DNA of 64,000 nucleotides from Herbaspirillum sp. meg3 (GTDB lineage Bacteria; Pseudomonadota; Gammaproteobacteria; Burkholderiales; Burkholderiaceae_D), in NCBI RefSeq assembly GCF_002257565.1, contig NZ_CP022736.1, forward strand, positions 3,844,001-3,908,000, given 5' to 3'. How positions within the stretch are numbered: position 1 is the first letter of the stretch; each line of letters starts with the position of its first letter. The notes under the pieces were generated by a model, which saw only the letters and a list, made by a program, of their open reading frames with translations, ran no database searches and was not told where the DNA came from. The position numbers and the translations under genes are program-made. Of the stretch, positions 8,415-16,770 are shown piece by piece.

Positions 8415-10034
8415 TTATCGATTATTTAATGCCCGCGTGACCAACAGCACCGGGATCAGGCCAACCACAACAATGCTCAATGCCGGCAATGCCGCTTCAC
8501 CAAGACGCTCGTCGCGTGCCAGGTTGTGCGCAATGACTGCCAGCGTATCGGTGTTGAAAGGACGCAGCAGCAGCGTTGCCGGTAACTCTTTCACCACATC
8601 GACAAACACCATCAGTGCGGCCGTTGCCAGCGAACGCCACAGCAAAGGCATATGCAGCTTTTGCACGATGCGGCGGCGCGATGTTCCCATGGTGCGCGCC
8701 GCTTCGTCGAAACTCAGCGGGATACGTGTGTAGCCGGCTTCCACCGACTGCACCGCAACGGCCGTAAAGCGTACCAGATACGCGTAAATCACGCCGAGCG
8801 AGGTTGCCGTCAACCAGACGCCCGCCATGCTGCCTGGAAACACCGCCTGCAGCCATGCAATCGGCAACAGAATACCAATGGCGATCACCGACCCGGGAAT
8901 CGCGTAGCCCATCGAGGCAATACGTGCGACCACGCGCAAAAATCCGTATTTGAAACGAGGCAGATCACCGGCACGCTGTGCGAAGCACAAAGCCAGCGCC
9001 AGCACGATTGCAATCGCCGCCGCAATACCGCCAAAGCGGAAGCTGTTCCAGGTCCAGCCCGCATAGCGAAGCAGATTGGTCGCCAGCGACATCTCGCTCT
9101 CGCGCCACATCAGTTGCAACAATATCAGCATGGGCAAGACGAAACCCAGCACGATCGGCGTCGCGCACACCAGCCACGCGGCGACCGCTTTGACGCCATG
9201 CAATTGCGGCAGGCGCGACTCTGCACCGCCATCACCGTTACCACCGTGACGATTGCCGCGCACCGAAGAGAACCGCATGCGCTGCTGTTCGCGACGCTCC
9301 AGCCAAAGCAGCACGGCGACAAACAGCAACAGCAAGGACGCATACTGCGCCGCGGCGATGCGGTCATCCATCACCATCCATGCTTTGTAAATACCGGTTG
9401 TGAACGTGGTCAGGCCGAAATAGGCGCTCACGCCGTAATCCGCCAGCGTCTCCATCAATGCCAGCGCAGCGCCAGCCATCAGTGCCGGACGCGCCAACGG
9501 CAATGCCACTCTATAGATGCGCTCATGCGGCGGCGTGCCAAGCAAGCGCGCGGCTTCCATCAGATGCACGCCGCGCTCACTCAAGGCATTGCGTGCCAAC
9601 AGATAAGCGTAGGGATACAGCGTAAAGACGAACAGAAAAATCGCGCCCGACAAACTACGCACATCGATGCGGAATCCAGGAAACATATCGCGCAGGCTAC
9701 TTTGCACCATGCCGGCATACTGCAAAAAATCGGTGTATGCGTACGCGGAAACATACGCCGGCATCGCCATCGGCAGCAGCAAAGCCCACGACAGAAAACG
9801 TTTGCCGCGAAACTCGAACAAGCTGATCGCCACCGCCGTCGCGGCGCCGACCAGAATGACACCTGCGGTGACGAACAGCGCCAGCCAGCCTGAGGTCGCC
9901 AGATATCCCGGCAAGACGGTCTGCACCTGCTGCCTGATCGCATCAATGCCGGCGGCATCCAGGTGCAACCATGCACCCGCGATGCCGAGGATGGGCAGGG
10001 AAATCAGTAAGGCAATCAGACCGATGAAATACAT
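8415..10034 (-). CDS. fbpB: Fe(III) ABC transporter, fused permease
   Basis: This is an inner-membrane permease of about 539 residues with two homologous halves and roughly twelve membrane helices. Each half carries an EAA cytoplasmic loop that contacts the ATPase: MEAARLLGTPPHERIYRVALPLARPALMAG in pieces in the first, and DEAARTMGTSRRRIVQKL in the second. This fused two-permease layout is typical of FbpB/SfuB/HitB ferric-iron importers. I chose ATG 10034; a GTG at 10091 is also open, and neither has a clear ribosome site. It is divergent from the ATPase gene fbpC. The binding protein fbpA follows fbpC in convergent orientation. Confidence 0.88.
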   Translation of the reverse strand: MYFIGLIALLISLPILGIAGAWLHLDAAGIDAIRQQVQTVLPGYLATSGWLALFVTAGVILVGAATAVAISLFEFRGKRFLSWALLLPMAMPAYVSAYAYTDFLQYAGMVQSSLRDMFPGFRIDVRSLSGAIFLFVFTLYPYAYLLARNALSERGVHLMEAARLLGTPPHERIYRVALPLARPALMAGAALALMETLADYGVSAYFGLTTFTTGIYKAWMVMDDRIAAAQYASLLLLFVAVLLWLERREQQRMRFSSVRGNRHGGNGDGGAESRLPQLHGVKAVAAWLVCATPIVLGFVLPMLILLQLMWRESEMSLATNLLRYAGWTWNSFRFGGIAAAIAIVLALALCFAQRAGDLPRFKYGFLRVVARIASMGYAIPGSVIAIGILLPIAWLQAVFPGSMAGVWLTATSLGVIYAYLVRFTAVAVQSVEAGYTRIPLSFDEAARTMGTSRRRIVQKLHMPLLWRSLATAALMVFVDVVKELPATLLLRPFNTDTLAVIAHNLARDERLGEAALPALSIVVVGLIPVLLVTRALNNR

Positions 10035-10193
10035 AAATGAGCCGATAAAAAACAGGCAAAAAAGAGAATACAAAAAGAGATACAACAGCACCGAATATCG
10101 GCAAGCACCGACAACGATGCGCTACACTTGCAGACGATTCTCAACGCTTCATCACTCTTCACAACCCGCGAATTGTAACGACAAAGGCCCACG

Positions 10194-11279
10194 ATGTTCC
10201 TGCAAATTGATCACGTCAGCATCAGTTATCCGCGCGCCTCTGCGCCCGCGGTGCAATCGGTTGCCCTGACATTGCAGGCCGGACAGCTGGGCGTGCTGAT
10301 CGGCCCCTCCGGCAGCGGCAAGACGACGCTGCTGCGCGCCATCGCCGGACTTGAACACCCGCAATCCGGTCGCATTCTTCTTGACGGGCAAGTACTGGAC
10401 GGCCCCGGCATTCGCCTCGCCGCCGAAGAACGCCGCATCGGCATGGTATTCCAGGACTTTGCACTGTTCCCGCATCTCAGCATCGAAGCCAATATCGGTT
10501 TCGGCTTGCGTCAGGAGCATGGCAGCAAACAACAACGCCGCCAGCGCGTGCAAGAGATGCTGGAGCTGGTCGGCCTGGCCGGCATGGAAGAGAAATTCCC
10601 ACATCAGTTATCCGGCGGGCAGCAACAGCGAGTCGCCCTCGCCCGCGCGTTGGCGCCGCAACCACGTCTGTTGCTGTTGGACGAACCTTTCTCCAGCCTC
10701 GACGTCGAATTGCGCGAACGACTGGCCGAGGACGTGCGCCGCATTCTCAAGCAAGCCGGCATCACCGCGTTGATGGTGACGCACGACCAGATGGAAGCGT
10801 TTGCCGTCGGCGATGTCGTCGGCGTCATGCAGCAGAGCCGACTGGAGCAATGGGACGAGCCTTACGCGCTCTACCATCGCCCCGCCACACGCTTTGTCGC
10901 CGACTTCATCGGCCATGGCATCTTCGTGCCTGGTGCATTGGTCAGCGATTCCGGCGTCACGGCGATGGACACCCCGCTGGGCAAACTACACGACGTGGCC
11001 CACATGCTTGACAGCTTGCAATCCGAAACCGCACACGGTCTGCCATTCGATGTCTTGCTGCGTTCCGATGACATCGTGCATGACGACTTGTCGCCGTTCA
11101 AGGCGCGCATCGTGCGCAAGTCATTCCGTGGCGCCGATTTTCTCTACACGCTGCAACTCGACGACGGCATTGAGCTGCTGTCGCTGGTTCCCTCGCATCA
11201 CGATCACGCCATCGGCGAAGCGATCGGCATCCGGCTCGACGTCAATCACGTCGTGGCATTTCCACGCGCCGCCACATAA
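10194..11279 (+). CDS. fbpC: Fe(III) ABC transporter, ATP-binding protein
   Basis: This 361-residue ABC ATPase has Walker A GPSGSGKTT (37-45), signature LSGGQQQRVALARAL, Walker B LLLLDEPFSSLD and the H-loop MVTHDQMEAFA. The C-terminal ~120 residues form the regulatory OB/TOBE-type domain seen in FbpC/PotA relatives. It most likely energises the permease encoded divergently on its left. AAGG precedes the ATG by 8 bases. A strong bidirectional terminator follows. Confidence 0.9.
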   Translation: MFLQIDHVSISYPRASAPAVQSVALTLQAGQLGVLIGPSGSGKTTLLRAIAGLEHPQSGRILLDGQVLDGPGIRLAAEERRIGMVFQDFALFPHLSIEANIGFGLRQEHGSKQQRRQRVQEMLELVGLAGMEEKFPHQLSGGQQQRVALARALAPQPRLLLLDEPFSSLDVELRERLAEDVRRILKQAGITALMVTHDQMEAFAVGDVVGVMQQSRLEQWDEPYALYHRPATRFVADFIGHGIFVPGALVSDSGVTAMDTPLGKLHDVAHMLDSLQSETAHGLPFDVLLRSDDIVHDDLSPFKARIVRKSFRGADFLYTLQLDDGIELLSLVPSHHDHAIGEAIGIRLDVNHVVAFPRAAT

Positions 11280-11305
11280 CGTAACCTGATTCGTTTTGGT
11301 CGTAA

Positions 11306-11340
11306 AAAAGCACCGGGGATCTTAACCTTCCGGTGCTTTT
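11306..11340. terminator. Bidirectional intrinsic terminator between fbpC and fbpA
   Basis: AAAAGCACCGG (11306-11316) and CCGGTGCTTTT (11330-11340) form an 11-bp stem with A/T flanks that give a U run in either direction, between two convergent genes. Confidence 0.9.
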
Positions 11341-11376
11341 CAATTTCAGCGCAACGACATGAAAGCCGTATTGCGA

Positions 11377-12411
11377 TTACTTGTAGCCGACGCGATCCAG
11401 AATCTGCAGCACCTTCTGTTGATTGCGACCAGTGGCAGCGACATCGATCACTTCCGCCTTGAATGGCCCCAACGTGTCGAGCGCGGCATTACCGGTCTTC
11501 ACGCTTTTGACTGCAGGCCATTCGTTATTGCCTTCGGCGAAATAGCGCTGCGCGTCGTCGCTGGACAGATACTCCAGAAATTTCACGGCATCAGCCTTGT
11601 GCGGAGCGTGCTTCGCCACGCCTGCACCAGCGATATTGACGTGCGCGCCAAAGCTCTTCTGATTCGGCCAGACCACGCCAAATTTGCTGACGATAGCGAT
11701 GTCTTCCGGTTTGGTCGACTTCATCAGCCGTGCCACATAGTAGGAGTTGGAAATCGCCACGCCGCATTCGCCGGACGCCACCGCCTTGATCTGATCGGTG
11801 TCACCACCTACAGGGGTGCGTGCCATATTGGCGACCATGCCCTTGAGGATAGCTTCCGTCTTGGCTTCGCCAACGTGCTCATACAGTGCGCCAAACAGCG
11901 ACACATTGTAAGGATGCGAGCCGGAACGGGTGCACAACTTGCCCTTGTTCTTCGGGTCGGCCAACGACTCGTAGGTGTCGACGTCTTCCGGCTTCACGTT
12001 TTGCTTGTTGTAGACGATCACGCGGGCGCGCGTCGAAAAACCGAACCATTGCGAACCCTGGCCGTCGTCCTTGCCGCGCAAATTGGCGGGGATACGCGAT
12101 TCCAGCACACTGGACTTCACCGGTTGGAACAGGCCGTCGTTCTCACCGCGCCACAGACGGGCGGCGTCGACCAGCAGAATCACATCGGCTGGACTTGCAG
12201 TACCTTCGCTTTTGAGACGCGCCAGGATACCGGCGTCATCGGCGTCGACACGGTTGATCTTGATACCGGTTGCCTTGGTGAAGTTGCCATACAAGGCTTC
12301 GTCAGTCTGATAGTGGCGCGCGGAGTAAAGGTTGATTACCTTTTCCTGGGCGAACGCGCCGACCGAGGTTGTCGCCAACACCATTCCTGCAACAAAAGTA
12401 CGCAAAAACAT
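11377..12411 (-). CDS. fbpA: Fe(III) ABC transporter, periplasmic binding protein
   Basis: This 344-residue protein has a cleavable signal peptide ending SVGAFA|QEKVINLYSARHY. The opening NLYSARHYQTDEALY is the hallmark of bacterial transferrin-like ferric binding proteins (FbpA/FutA), and a later SNSYYVARL segment holds the paired tyrosines that bind iron. It delivers Fe(III) to FbpB in the inner membrane. It lies opposite to fbpC across a shared terminator rather than in a single fbpABC operon. A Fur-like box precedes its promoter. Confidence 0.92.
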   Translation of the reverse strand: MFLRTFVAGMVLATTSVGAFAQEKVINLYSARHYQTDEALYGNFTKATGIKINRVDADDAGILARLKSEGTASPADVILLVDAARLWRGENDGLFQPVKSSVLESRIPANLRGKDDGQGSQWFGFSTRARVIVYNKQNVKPEDVDTYESLADPKNKGKLCTRSGSHPYNVSLFGALYEHVGEAKTEAILKGMVANMARTPVGGDTDQIKAVASGECGVAISNSYYVARLMKSTKPEDIAIVSKFGVVWPNQKSFGAHVNIAGAGVAKHAPHKADAVKFLEYLSSDDAQRYFAEGNNEWPAVKSVKTGNAALDTLGPFKAEVIDVAATGRNQQKVLQILDRVGYK

Positions 12412-12513
12412 GAACTTATCCCTTTCTGCTGGTTGATCAGTCTATCTGACAGCCCTCGGCATTTCTTCGAAAACATCGAAAAAACCATGTCCGACGGCTG
12501 CAAAGACGAACGG

Positions 12514-12542
12514 AATATAGCACAAATGAGAATAGTTCTTGT
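12514..12542 (-). promoter_or_regulatory. Fur-like box and -10 element upstream of fbpA
   Basis: On the plus strand AAATGAGAATAGTTCTTGT (12524-12542) resembles a Fur box. Its half-sites AATGAGAAT and the reverse complement of GTTCTTGTT agree at 6 of 9 positions. Directly beside it, on the minus strand, is a -10-like TATATT (12519-12514) with no good -35, so the box would cover the upstream part of the fbpA promoter. Iron repression of fbpA is expected for this family; the site itself is inferred. Confidence 0.6.
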
Positions 12543-12700
12543 TTTAAATTCAGCTTTTTGTCAGGATTTGAAAAATAAAAATTTATAACCAACAACAAGC
12601 TGCCGACACCTCTGCTCGCATTTTGATCATGCAAAAGGACATAGAGGGATGAAGCAGACTTATCGGCTTCAGGTGAATCCGTGGAATCAAATGACGGCGC

Positions 12701-12940
12701 TTAGTTAAGTGAAGCACGCGCCTTCGACAGCACGACCAGCCAGCGGCGGAACAGCAGTACTTCCAGGTGGCCTGGCTCGATACCGGCGCTGCATTCAATC
12801 ACTGGATTGACGCGATAGCGGCGCACGTACGAGTCGCGGCAGACGAACATTTCACGGCGGCCGAAACGCAGACTGAAAGACGAAGGGGAAGAAGATTCCA
12901 GACCAAAGCGAGCGCCTGAAGTGAGATCCAAGTGAGTCAT
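12701..12940 (-). CDS. Small protein downstream of a LexA box
   Basis: This ORF encodes 79 residues from ATG 12940, with GGAACC about 8 bases upstream. It is rich in Arg and Ser in its first half, with FSLRFGRREMFVCRDSYV in the middle and a more hydrophobic C-terminal stretch (HLEVLLFRRWLVVLSKA) that could be a short amphipathic helix. I do not recognise a family. The reason to believe it is a gene is the near-consensus LexA operator at 12987-13006, 47 bp upstream of the start, with no other gene in position to use it. An SOS-induced small regulator, inhibitor or toxin is possible, but nothing in the sequence decides which. Confidence 0.55.
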   Translation of the reverse strand: MTHLDLTSGARFGLESSSPSSFSLRFGRREMFVCRDSYVRRYRVNPVIECSAGIEPGHLEVLLFRRWLVVLSKARASLN

Positions 12941-12986
12941 GGCAGTGGTTCCTATCTCTGTTAAAGAGATTCCACTGTATCACAAC

Positions 12987-13006
12987 TACTGTATAAATAA
13001 ACAGTA
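12987..13006 (-). promoter_or_regulatory. LexA (SOS) box
   Basis: TACTGTATAAATAAACAGTA has the full CTGT-N8-ACAG core with matching TA flanks, as in strong E. coli SOS boxes. The same CTGT-N8-ACAG form is used in betaproteobacteria. It lies upstream of the minus-strand ORF at 12701-12940. A second TACAGT just downstream on that strand could serve as the -10, so LexA bound here would block the promoter. Confidence 0.8.
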
Positions 13007-13119
13007 GTTTTTAAAGCCGTTGTTTTTCGAACGATTTTTGAAGTTTTTCGATTTTCGTCCGAATGCAGGTCATTCTACCCTGATCCGGACGGAATCCGTC
13101 AACTGCCCGTCAAGACCAG

Positions 13120-14466
13120 TTACGCGCCGCTCTCCAGCCGGCTGCGCACAAAACCGATGTGCTCGCGCAGTACATAAAACTGATCCGCAAAGGCCAGCGG
13201 CATCTTCATGCGATTGACCGAGGTCTCAATCTCGTCGAGCTGTTTAAGCATCTGCTCCTGCTCTTCCTTGGTTCCGGTGGTCACGCCGCGCTCCAGCGAG
13301 ATCAATGCGCCATACCATTTATAGATGCGCGACCGGATGCGCCAGCCATACAGAAGCGGCACCAGTTTGACGCCTGGAATCAGCAGCAGAATAATCGGCA
13401 GCAAGATCACCATCGTCCTATCCACCAGGCTCGCCAGCCAGAACGGCAGCGTGCGGTAGAAGAAGCTCTTGCCCGACTTGTAATAGCGGGTGGCATCGTC
13501 GCTGATGGGATATTCGTGCGCCAGCGGCGCGGGGAACTCTCCGGCTTTCTGCAACACGCTGGCCTTGCCGTGCACTTCGCGCGCCGCTTCGATCAGCAGG
13601 TCGGACAAGGCCGGGTGCAAATCATCACGGGCGATCAGTTCGGCCGTTGGCGCAATCAAGCGGATCGTGTGATCCGGCAGATTGCGGCGGAAATCGAACA
13701 CACCCGGCGGCAGCGTCAGTTCGTTGAGATAGCTGAAGCGACGCGTATAAGCAGACGCCTGCGAGAAATCCAGCAAACGAATGCCGGATGTGCGCAACAG
13801 CTTGCCCATGGTCGCCGGCGCCGCCGACTCGCCCATGAGGAAGGCCACGTCGATCTTGCCCTTGGACAGCGCTTCCGCTGCTTCGTCGCCGCCCATGTCG
13901 AGCAACTTCGTCGCGCCACCCGGCTCGATGCCGCTGGCCTTGAGCAAGGTCAGCGCCAGCACGCGCGAGCCGCTGCCTTGCAAACCGATGGCGATGCTCT
14001 TGCCGGTCAGCTCGGACAATCGCGACACCACCTTGTCATTGCGATAGAACACCGACACCGGGGAGTACGACACGCTGCCCAGCGACACGAGGTCTTCAAT
14101 ATTGACGCTGTCGGCGATACCACCCTGCACAAAGGCGACATCGACACCGCTGGCGGAATCGACCAGCTTATGCAAATTGTCGAGCGAACCTTCCGACGCC
14201 ACGATCTTCACCGTCACGCCGTCACGCGCAAGAATCTTCTTGTAACGCTCGGCAACGTTCCAGAAATTGCTGTGCTCCGGCCCGGTAGCGATGGTGATGG
14301 TTTTGGGCGGCGCCGGGTGGATCAGCCAGATCGCCAGCCAGACGCCGACGATGATCAGCAAGACCATCGGTCCGAAACTGACAGCCAGGTCACGCCAGGA
14401 GATGGCGACGAAACGCGCCCTTATGGCGCTGACGGAGTGTTTACGAGGGGCGGTAGTTTTTTCCAT
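13120..14466 (-). CDS. Membrane-anchored TAXI-family solute-binding protein
   Basis: This gene encodes 448 residues. An N-terminal anchor (about residues 28-50, FGPMVLLIIVGVWLAIWLI) is followed by a periplasmic TAXI/NMT1-type binding domain (TITIATGPEHSNFWNVAERY, then SEGSLDNLHKL and GKSIAIGLQGSGSRVLA). A second hydrophobic segment near residues 345-375 is followed by a cytoplasmic tail that may be a coiled coil. TAXI proteins are normally the soluble receptors of TRAP transporters; here no TRAP permease is nearby. The tethered form suggests a sensor or an orphan receptor rather than a freely diffusing binding protein. Confidence 0.8.
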   Translation of the reverse strand: MEKTTAPRKHSVSAIRARFVAISWRDLAVSFGPMVLLIIVGVWLAIWLIHPAPPKTITIATGPEHSNFWNVAERYKKILARDGVTVKIVASEGSLDNLHKLVDSASGVDVAFVQGGIADSVNIEDLVSLGSVSYSPVSVFYRNDKVVSRLSELTGKSIAIGLQGSGSRVLALTLLKASGIEPGGATKLLDMGGDEAAEALSKGKIDVAFLMGESAAPATMGKLLRTSGIRLLDFSQASAYTRRFSYLNELTLPPGVFDFRRNLPDHTIRLIAPTAELIARDDLHPALSDLLIEAAREVHGKASVLQKAGEFPAPLAHEYPISDDATRYYKSGKSFFYRTLPFWLASLVDRTMVILLPIILLLIPGVKLVPLLYGWRIRSRIYKWYGALISLERGVTTGTKEEQEQMLKQLDEIETSVNRMKMPLAFADQFYVLREHIGFVRSRLESGA

Positions 14467-14509
14467 GAAGGCATTCTACCGCCCTCCTTCCTGAGAAGGC
14501 GAAAACCGT

Positions 14510-14953
14510 TTAGTAAGTCTTATAGGGCAGGAACTTGCCGCTCAACATGACATTCACGCGATCGCCGTTAGGATCTGCCTGGCGCTGGATATCCATCTTG
14601 AAATCGATCGCGCTCATGATGCCGTCGCCGAATTCTTCGTGGATCAGTTCTTTGATGGTCGAGCCGTAGACGCTGACGATTTCGTACCAGCGATAGATCA
14701 GCGGATCGGTCGGCACCGGCGTCGGCAACGAGCCCTTGTACGGCACGATCTGCAGCCACAGGGTTTCTTCGTCGGTCAGACCGAACAATTCCTGCGTGAC
14801 GGCTGCCTGCTTGGCGGTCAAGGTCATCTGGCCAAGCATGGCGGCGGTTGTCCACTCTTTGCTTTGGCCGATGCTTTCGGCGATCTTGGACCAGGTCATT
14901 TTGTTCTTGACCTTGGCTTCGATGATTTTTTGGGTAACGAGATTGCGATCCAT
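14510..14953 (-). CDS. cynS: Cyanate hydratase (cyanase)
   Basis: This 147-residue protein converts cyanate and bicarbonate to ammonia and CO2. The N-terminal half is a helix-turn-helix-like bundle and the C-terminal half carries the active site. Arg88, Glu91 and Ser114 (in YRWYEIVSVYGSTIKELI and GDGIMSAIDF) align with Arg96, Glu99 and Ser122 of E. coli CynS, an offset of eight. AAGGAG lies 6 bases before the ATG. It is the last gene of the run binding protein, permease, ATPase, cynS. That order matches the cyanobacterial cynABDS arrangement and argues for cyanate as at least one substrate of the transporter. Confidence 0.97.
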   Translation of the reverse strand: MDRNLVTQKIIEAKVKNKMTWSKIAESIGQSKEWTTAAMLGQMTLTAKQAAVTQELFGLTDEETLWLQIVPYKGSLPTPVPTDPLIYRWYEIVSVYGSTIKELIHEEFGDGIMSAIDFKMDIQRQADPNGDRVNVMLSGKFLPYKTY

Positions 14954-15015
14954 GAGCTTCTCCTTGCTGTAAAAATTGAATTGTTGGTAAAAATCAGACG
15001 TCTAAATAGTCATTG

Positions 15016-15876
15016 CTAAGCCACCGCCTGTGCAAGCTTGTCCTCCTCCAGCCCGGGCATCACCACGCGCGTGACCGCATCCTCCACGCCCGCCTCCTGA
15101 ATGCGGCGCGAGCGATGCACCAGGAAATCGACCAGATGATTGCGGATACGATAGAACTGTGGATCGTGGTGCATGCTTTCACGCGTGCGCGTCTTCGGCA
15201 TGGTGTTGACCACGACTTCGGCAATGCGCGCGTGCGGGCCGTTGGACATCAGGAAGATCTTGTCGGCCAGCAGAATCGCCTCGTCCACATCGTGCGTGAT
15301 CATGAACACGGTCTGGTGCGTGGCGCTGCAAATCTTCAGCAGCTCGTCCTGCACCACGCCGCGCGTCAGCGCATCGAGCGCGCCGAAGGGTTCATCCATC
15401 AGCAACATCTTCGGCTCGATGGAAAACGCGCGTGCGATACCGACGCGCTGCTTCATGCCACCGGACAGCTCGGACGGTTTCTTGTGTTCCGCGCCTTTGA
15501 GACCGACCATCTCGATGAAGCGGCGTGCATGCTGCTCCGCCTTGTCACGCGACCAGTCCGGCCAGCGCGAACGCACCGCGAAGACGACGTTGCTCAGCAC
15601 GCTGAACCACGGCATCAGCGCATGGCTCTGAAACACGACGCCGCGATCCAGGCTCGGCCCTTTGACTTCGCGCTGATCCATGATGACCACGCCACCCGAT
15701 GGCGCCTCCAGGCCTGCCAACACGTTCAGGATGGTGGTCTTGCCACAGCCCGAGTGGCCGATGATACAAACGAATTCGCCCTTATCGATGCTGAACGACA
15801 CCTTGTCGAACACCGGCGGCGCATCGTCGGCATAGCGCTTGTTAAGGTTGTCGACGGTGAGAAATGCTTTTTCCAT
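15016..15876 (-). CDS. Nitrate/cyanate-type ABC transporter ATPase
   Basis: This 286-residue ABC protein of the NrtD/SsuB group has Walker A GHSGCGKTT, signature LSGGMKQRVGIARA, Walker B MLLMDEPFGALD and H-loop MITHDVDEA. The C-terminal ~50 residues (RTRESMHHDPQFYRIRNHLVDFL) are the extension usual for nitrate-type ATPases. It starts 9 bases after the permease stop and should power import through that permease. Probable equivalent of cynD/nrtD. Confidence 0.9.
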   Translation of the reverse strand: MEKAFLTVDNLNKRYADDAPPVFDKVSFSIDKGEFVCIIGHSGCGKTTILNVLAGLEAPSGGVVIMDQREVKGPSLDRGVVFQSHALMPWFSVLSNVVFAVRSRWPDWSRDKAEQHARRFIEMVGLKGAEHKKPSELSGGMKQRVGIARAFSIEPKMLLMDEPFGALDALTRGVVQDELLKICSATHQTVFMITHDVDEAILLADKIFLMSNGPHARIAEVVVNTMPKTRTRESMHHDPQFYRIRNHLVDFLVHRSRRIQEAGVEDAVTRVVMPGLEEDKLAQAVA

Positions 15877-15885
15877 TGTTCTGCC

Positions 15886-16770
15886 TTATTCAGTGTAGGT
15901 AACCAGCTTTTGCAGACGCGCAAACACCAGATCCAGCACCATGCCCGTCACACCGATCACCAGGATCGCGAAGATAACGCTGGTCAGTGACAGGTTGTTC
16001 CATTCATTCCAGACGAAGTAGCCGATACCGGTGCCGCCGACCAGCATCTCGGCCGCCACGATCACCAGCCACGCAATCCCCATGGAAATGCGCATGCCGG
16101 TCAGAATGGTCGGCGCCGCTGCCGGCAGGATCACAAGAAAAGCCTTGCGCAGCGGCTTGACCTCCAGCGTCTTGGCGACGTTGAGCCAGTCGCGCCGTAC
16201 CGACGCCACGCCGAAGGCCGTATTCATCAGCATCGGCCAGACCGAGCAGATAAAGATCACGAAGATCCCCGAGATCGACGAATCCTTGATCGTGTACAAG
16301 GCCAGCGGCATCCACGCCAGCGGCGAGATCGGTTTAAGGATCTGGATGAAAGGATTCAGCGCCCTTTGCATCAGCGGCGACATGCCCAGCAAGAAGCCCA
16401 GCGGAATCGCCACCAGCGCTGCAATCGCAAACCCCAGCCCGACCCGCGCCAGCGAATAACCGAGCTGGATGCCGATACCCTTGTCGTTGGGACCGTTGTC
16501 GTAGAAAGGATTGGCCAGCTCCTTGCGCATGGTCTCGCCCATCTGCGCCAGCCCGGGGAAACCACTGGTCTTGACGGGCGAACTGCTGCTCTTGCCCATC
16601 AGCTTGGCGTATTCATCTTCAGCCGAGGACGAGGACGACAAAGCCGAGCCTGCTTCAATACGCGCACTCTCCTTCGGCGCCGTCGCCAGGTGCCACACCA
16701 GCAGCAGGCAACCGAAGATCGCCAGCGAAATCAGCGCAGCGCGCCAAGCAAGTTGCGAAGCAGGCTTCAT
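15886..16770 (-). CDS. Nitrate/cyanate-type ABC transporter permease
   Basis: This gene encodes 294 residues. I chose ATG 16770 because it overlaps the stop of the binding-protein gene by one base (TGATG), a translational coupling; the frame open further upstream is only the shadow of that gene. One N-terminal helix (about 11-31) is followed by a Ser-rich periplasmic stretch and then the permease core, with the EAA-type loop VRRDWLNVAKTLEVKPLRKAF. This long N-terminal periplasmic insert is typical of NrtB. It would form the channel for nitrate, nitrite or cyanate. Confidence 0.9.
   Translation of the reverse strand: MKPASQLAWRAALISLAIFGCLLLVWHLATAPKESARIEAGSALSSSSSAEDEYAKLMGKSSSSPVKTSGFPGLAQMGETMRKELANPFYDNGPNDKGIGIQLGYSLARVGLGFAIAALVAIPLGFLLGMSPLMQRALNPFIQILKPISPLAWMPLALYTIKDSSISGIFVIFICSVWPMLMNTAFGVASVRRDWLNVAKTLEVKPLRKAFLVILPAAAPTILTGMRISMGIAWLVIVAAEMLVGGTGIGYFVWNEWNNLSLTSVIFAILVIGVTGMVLDLVFARLQKLVTYTE

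Noticed and set aside
13159..14550. Long plus-strand frame opposite the TAXI gene
   Set aside because: His/Arg/Gln-rich translation typical of an antisense shadow; the minus strand has a recognisable protein.
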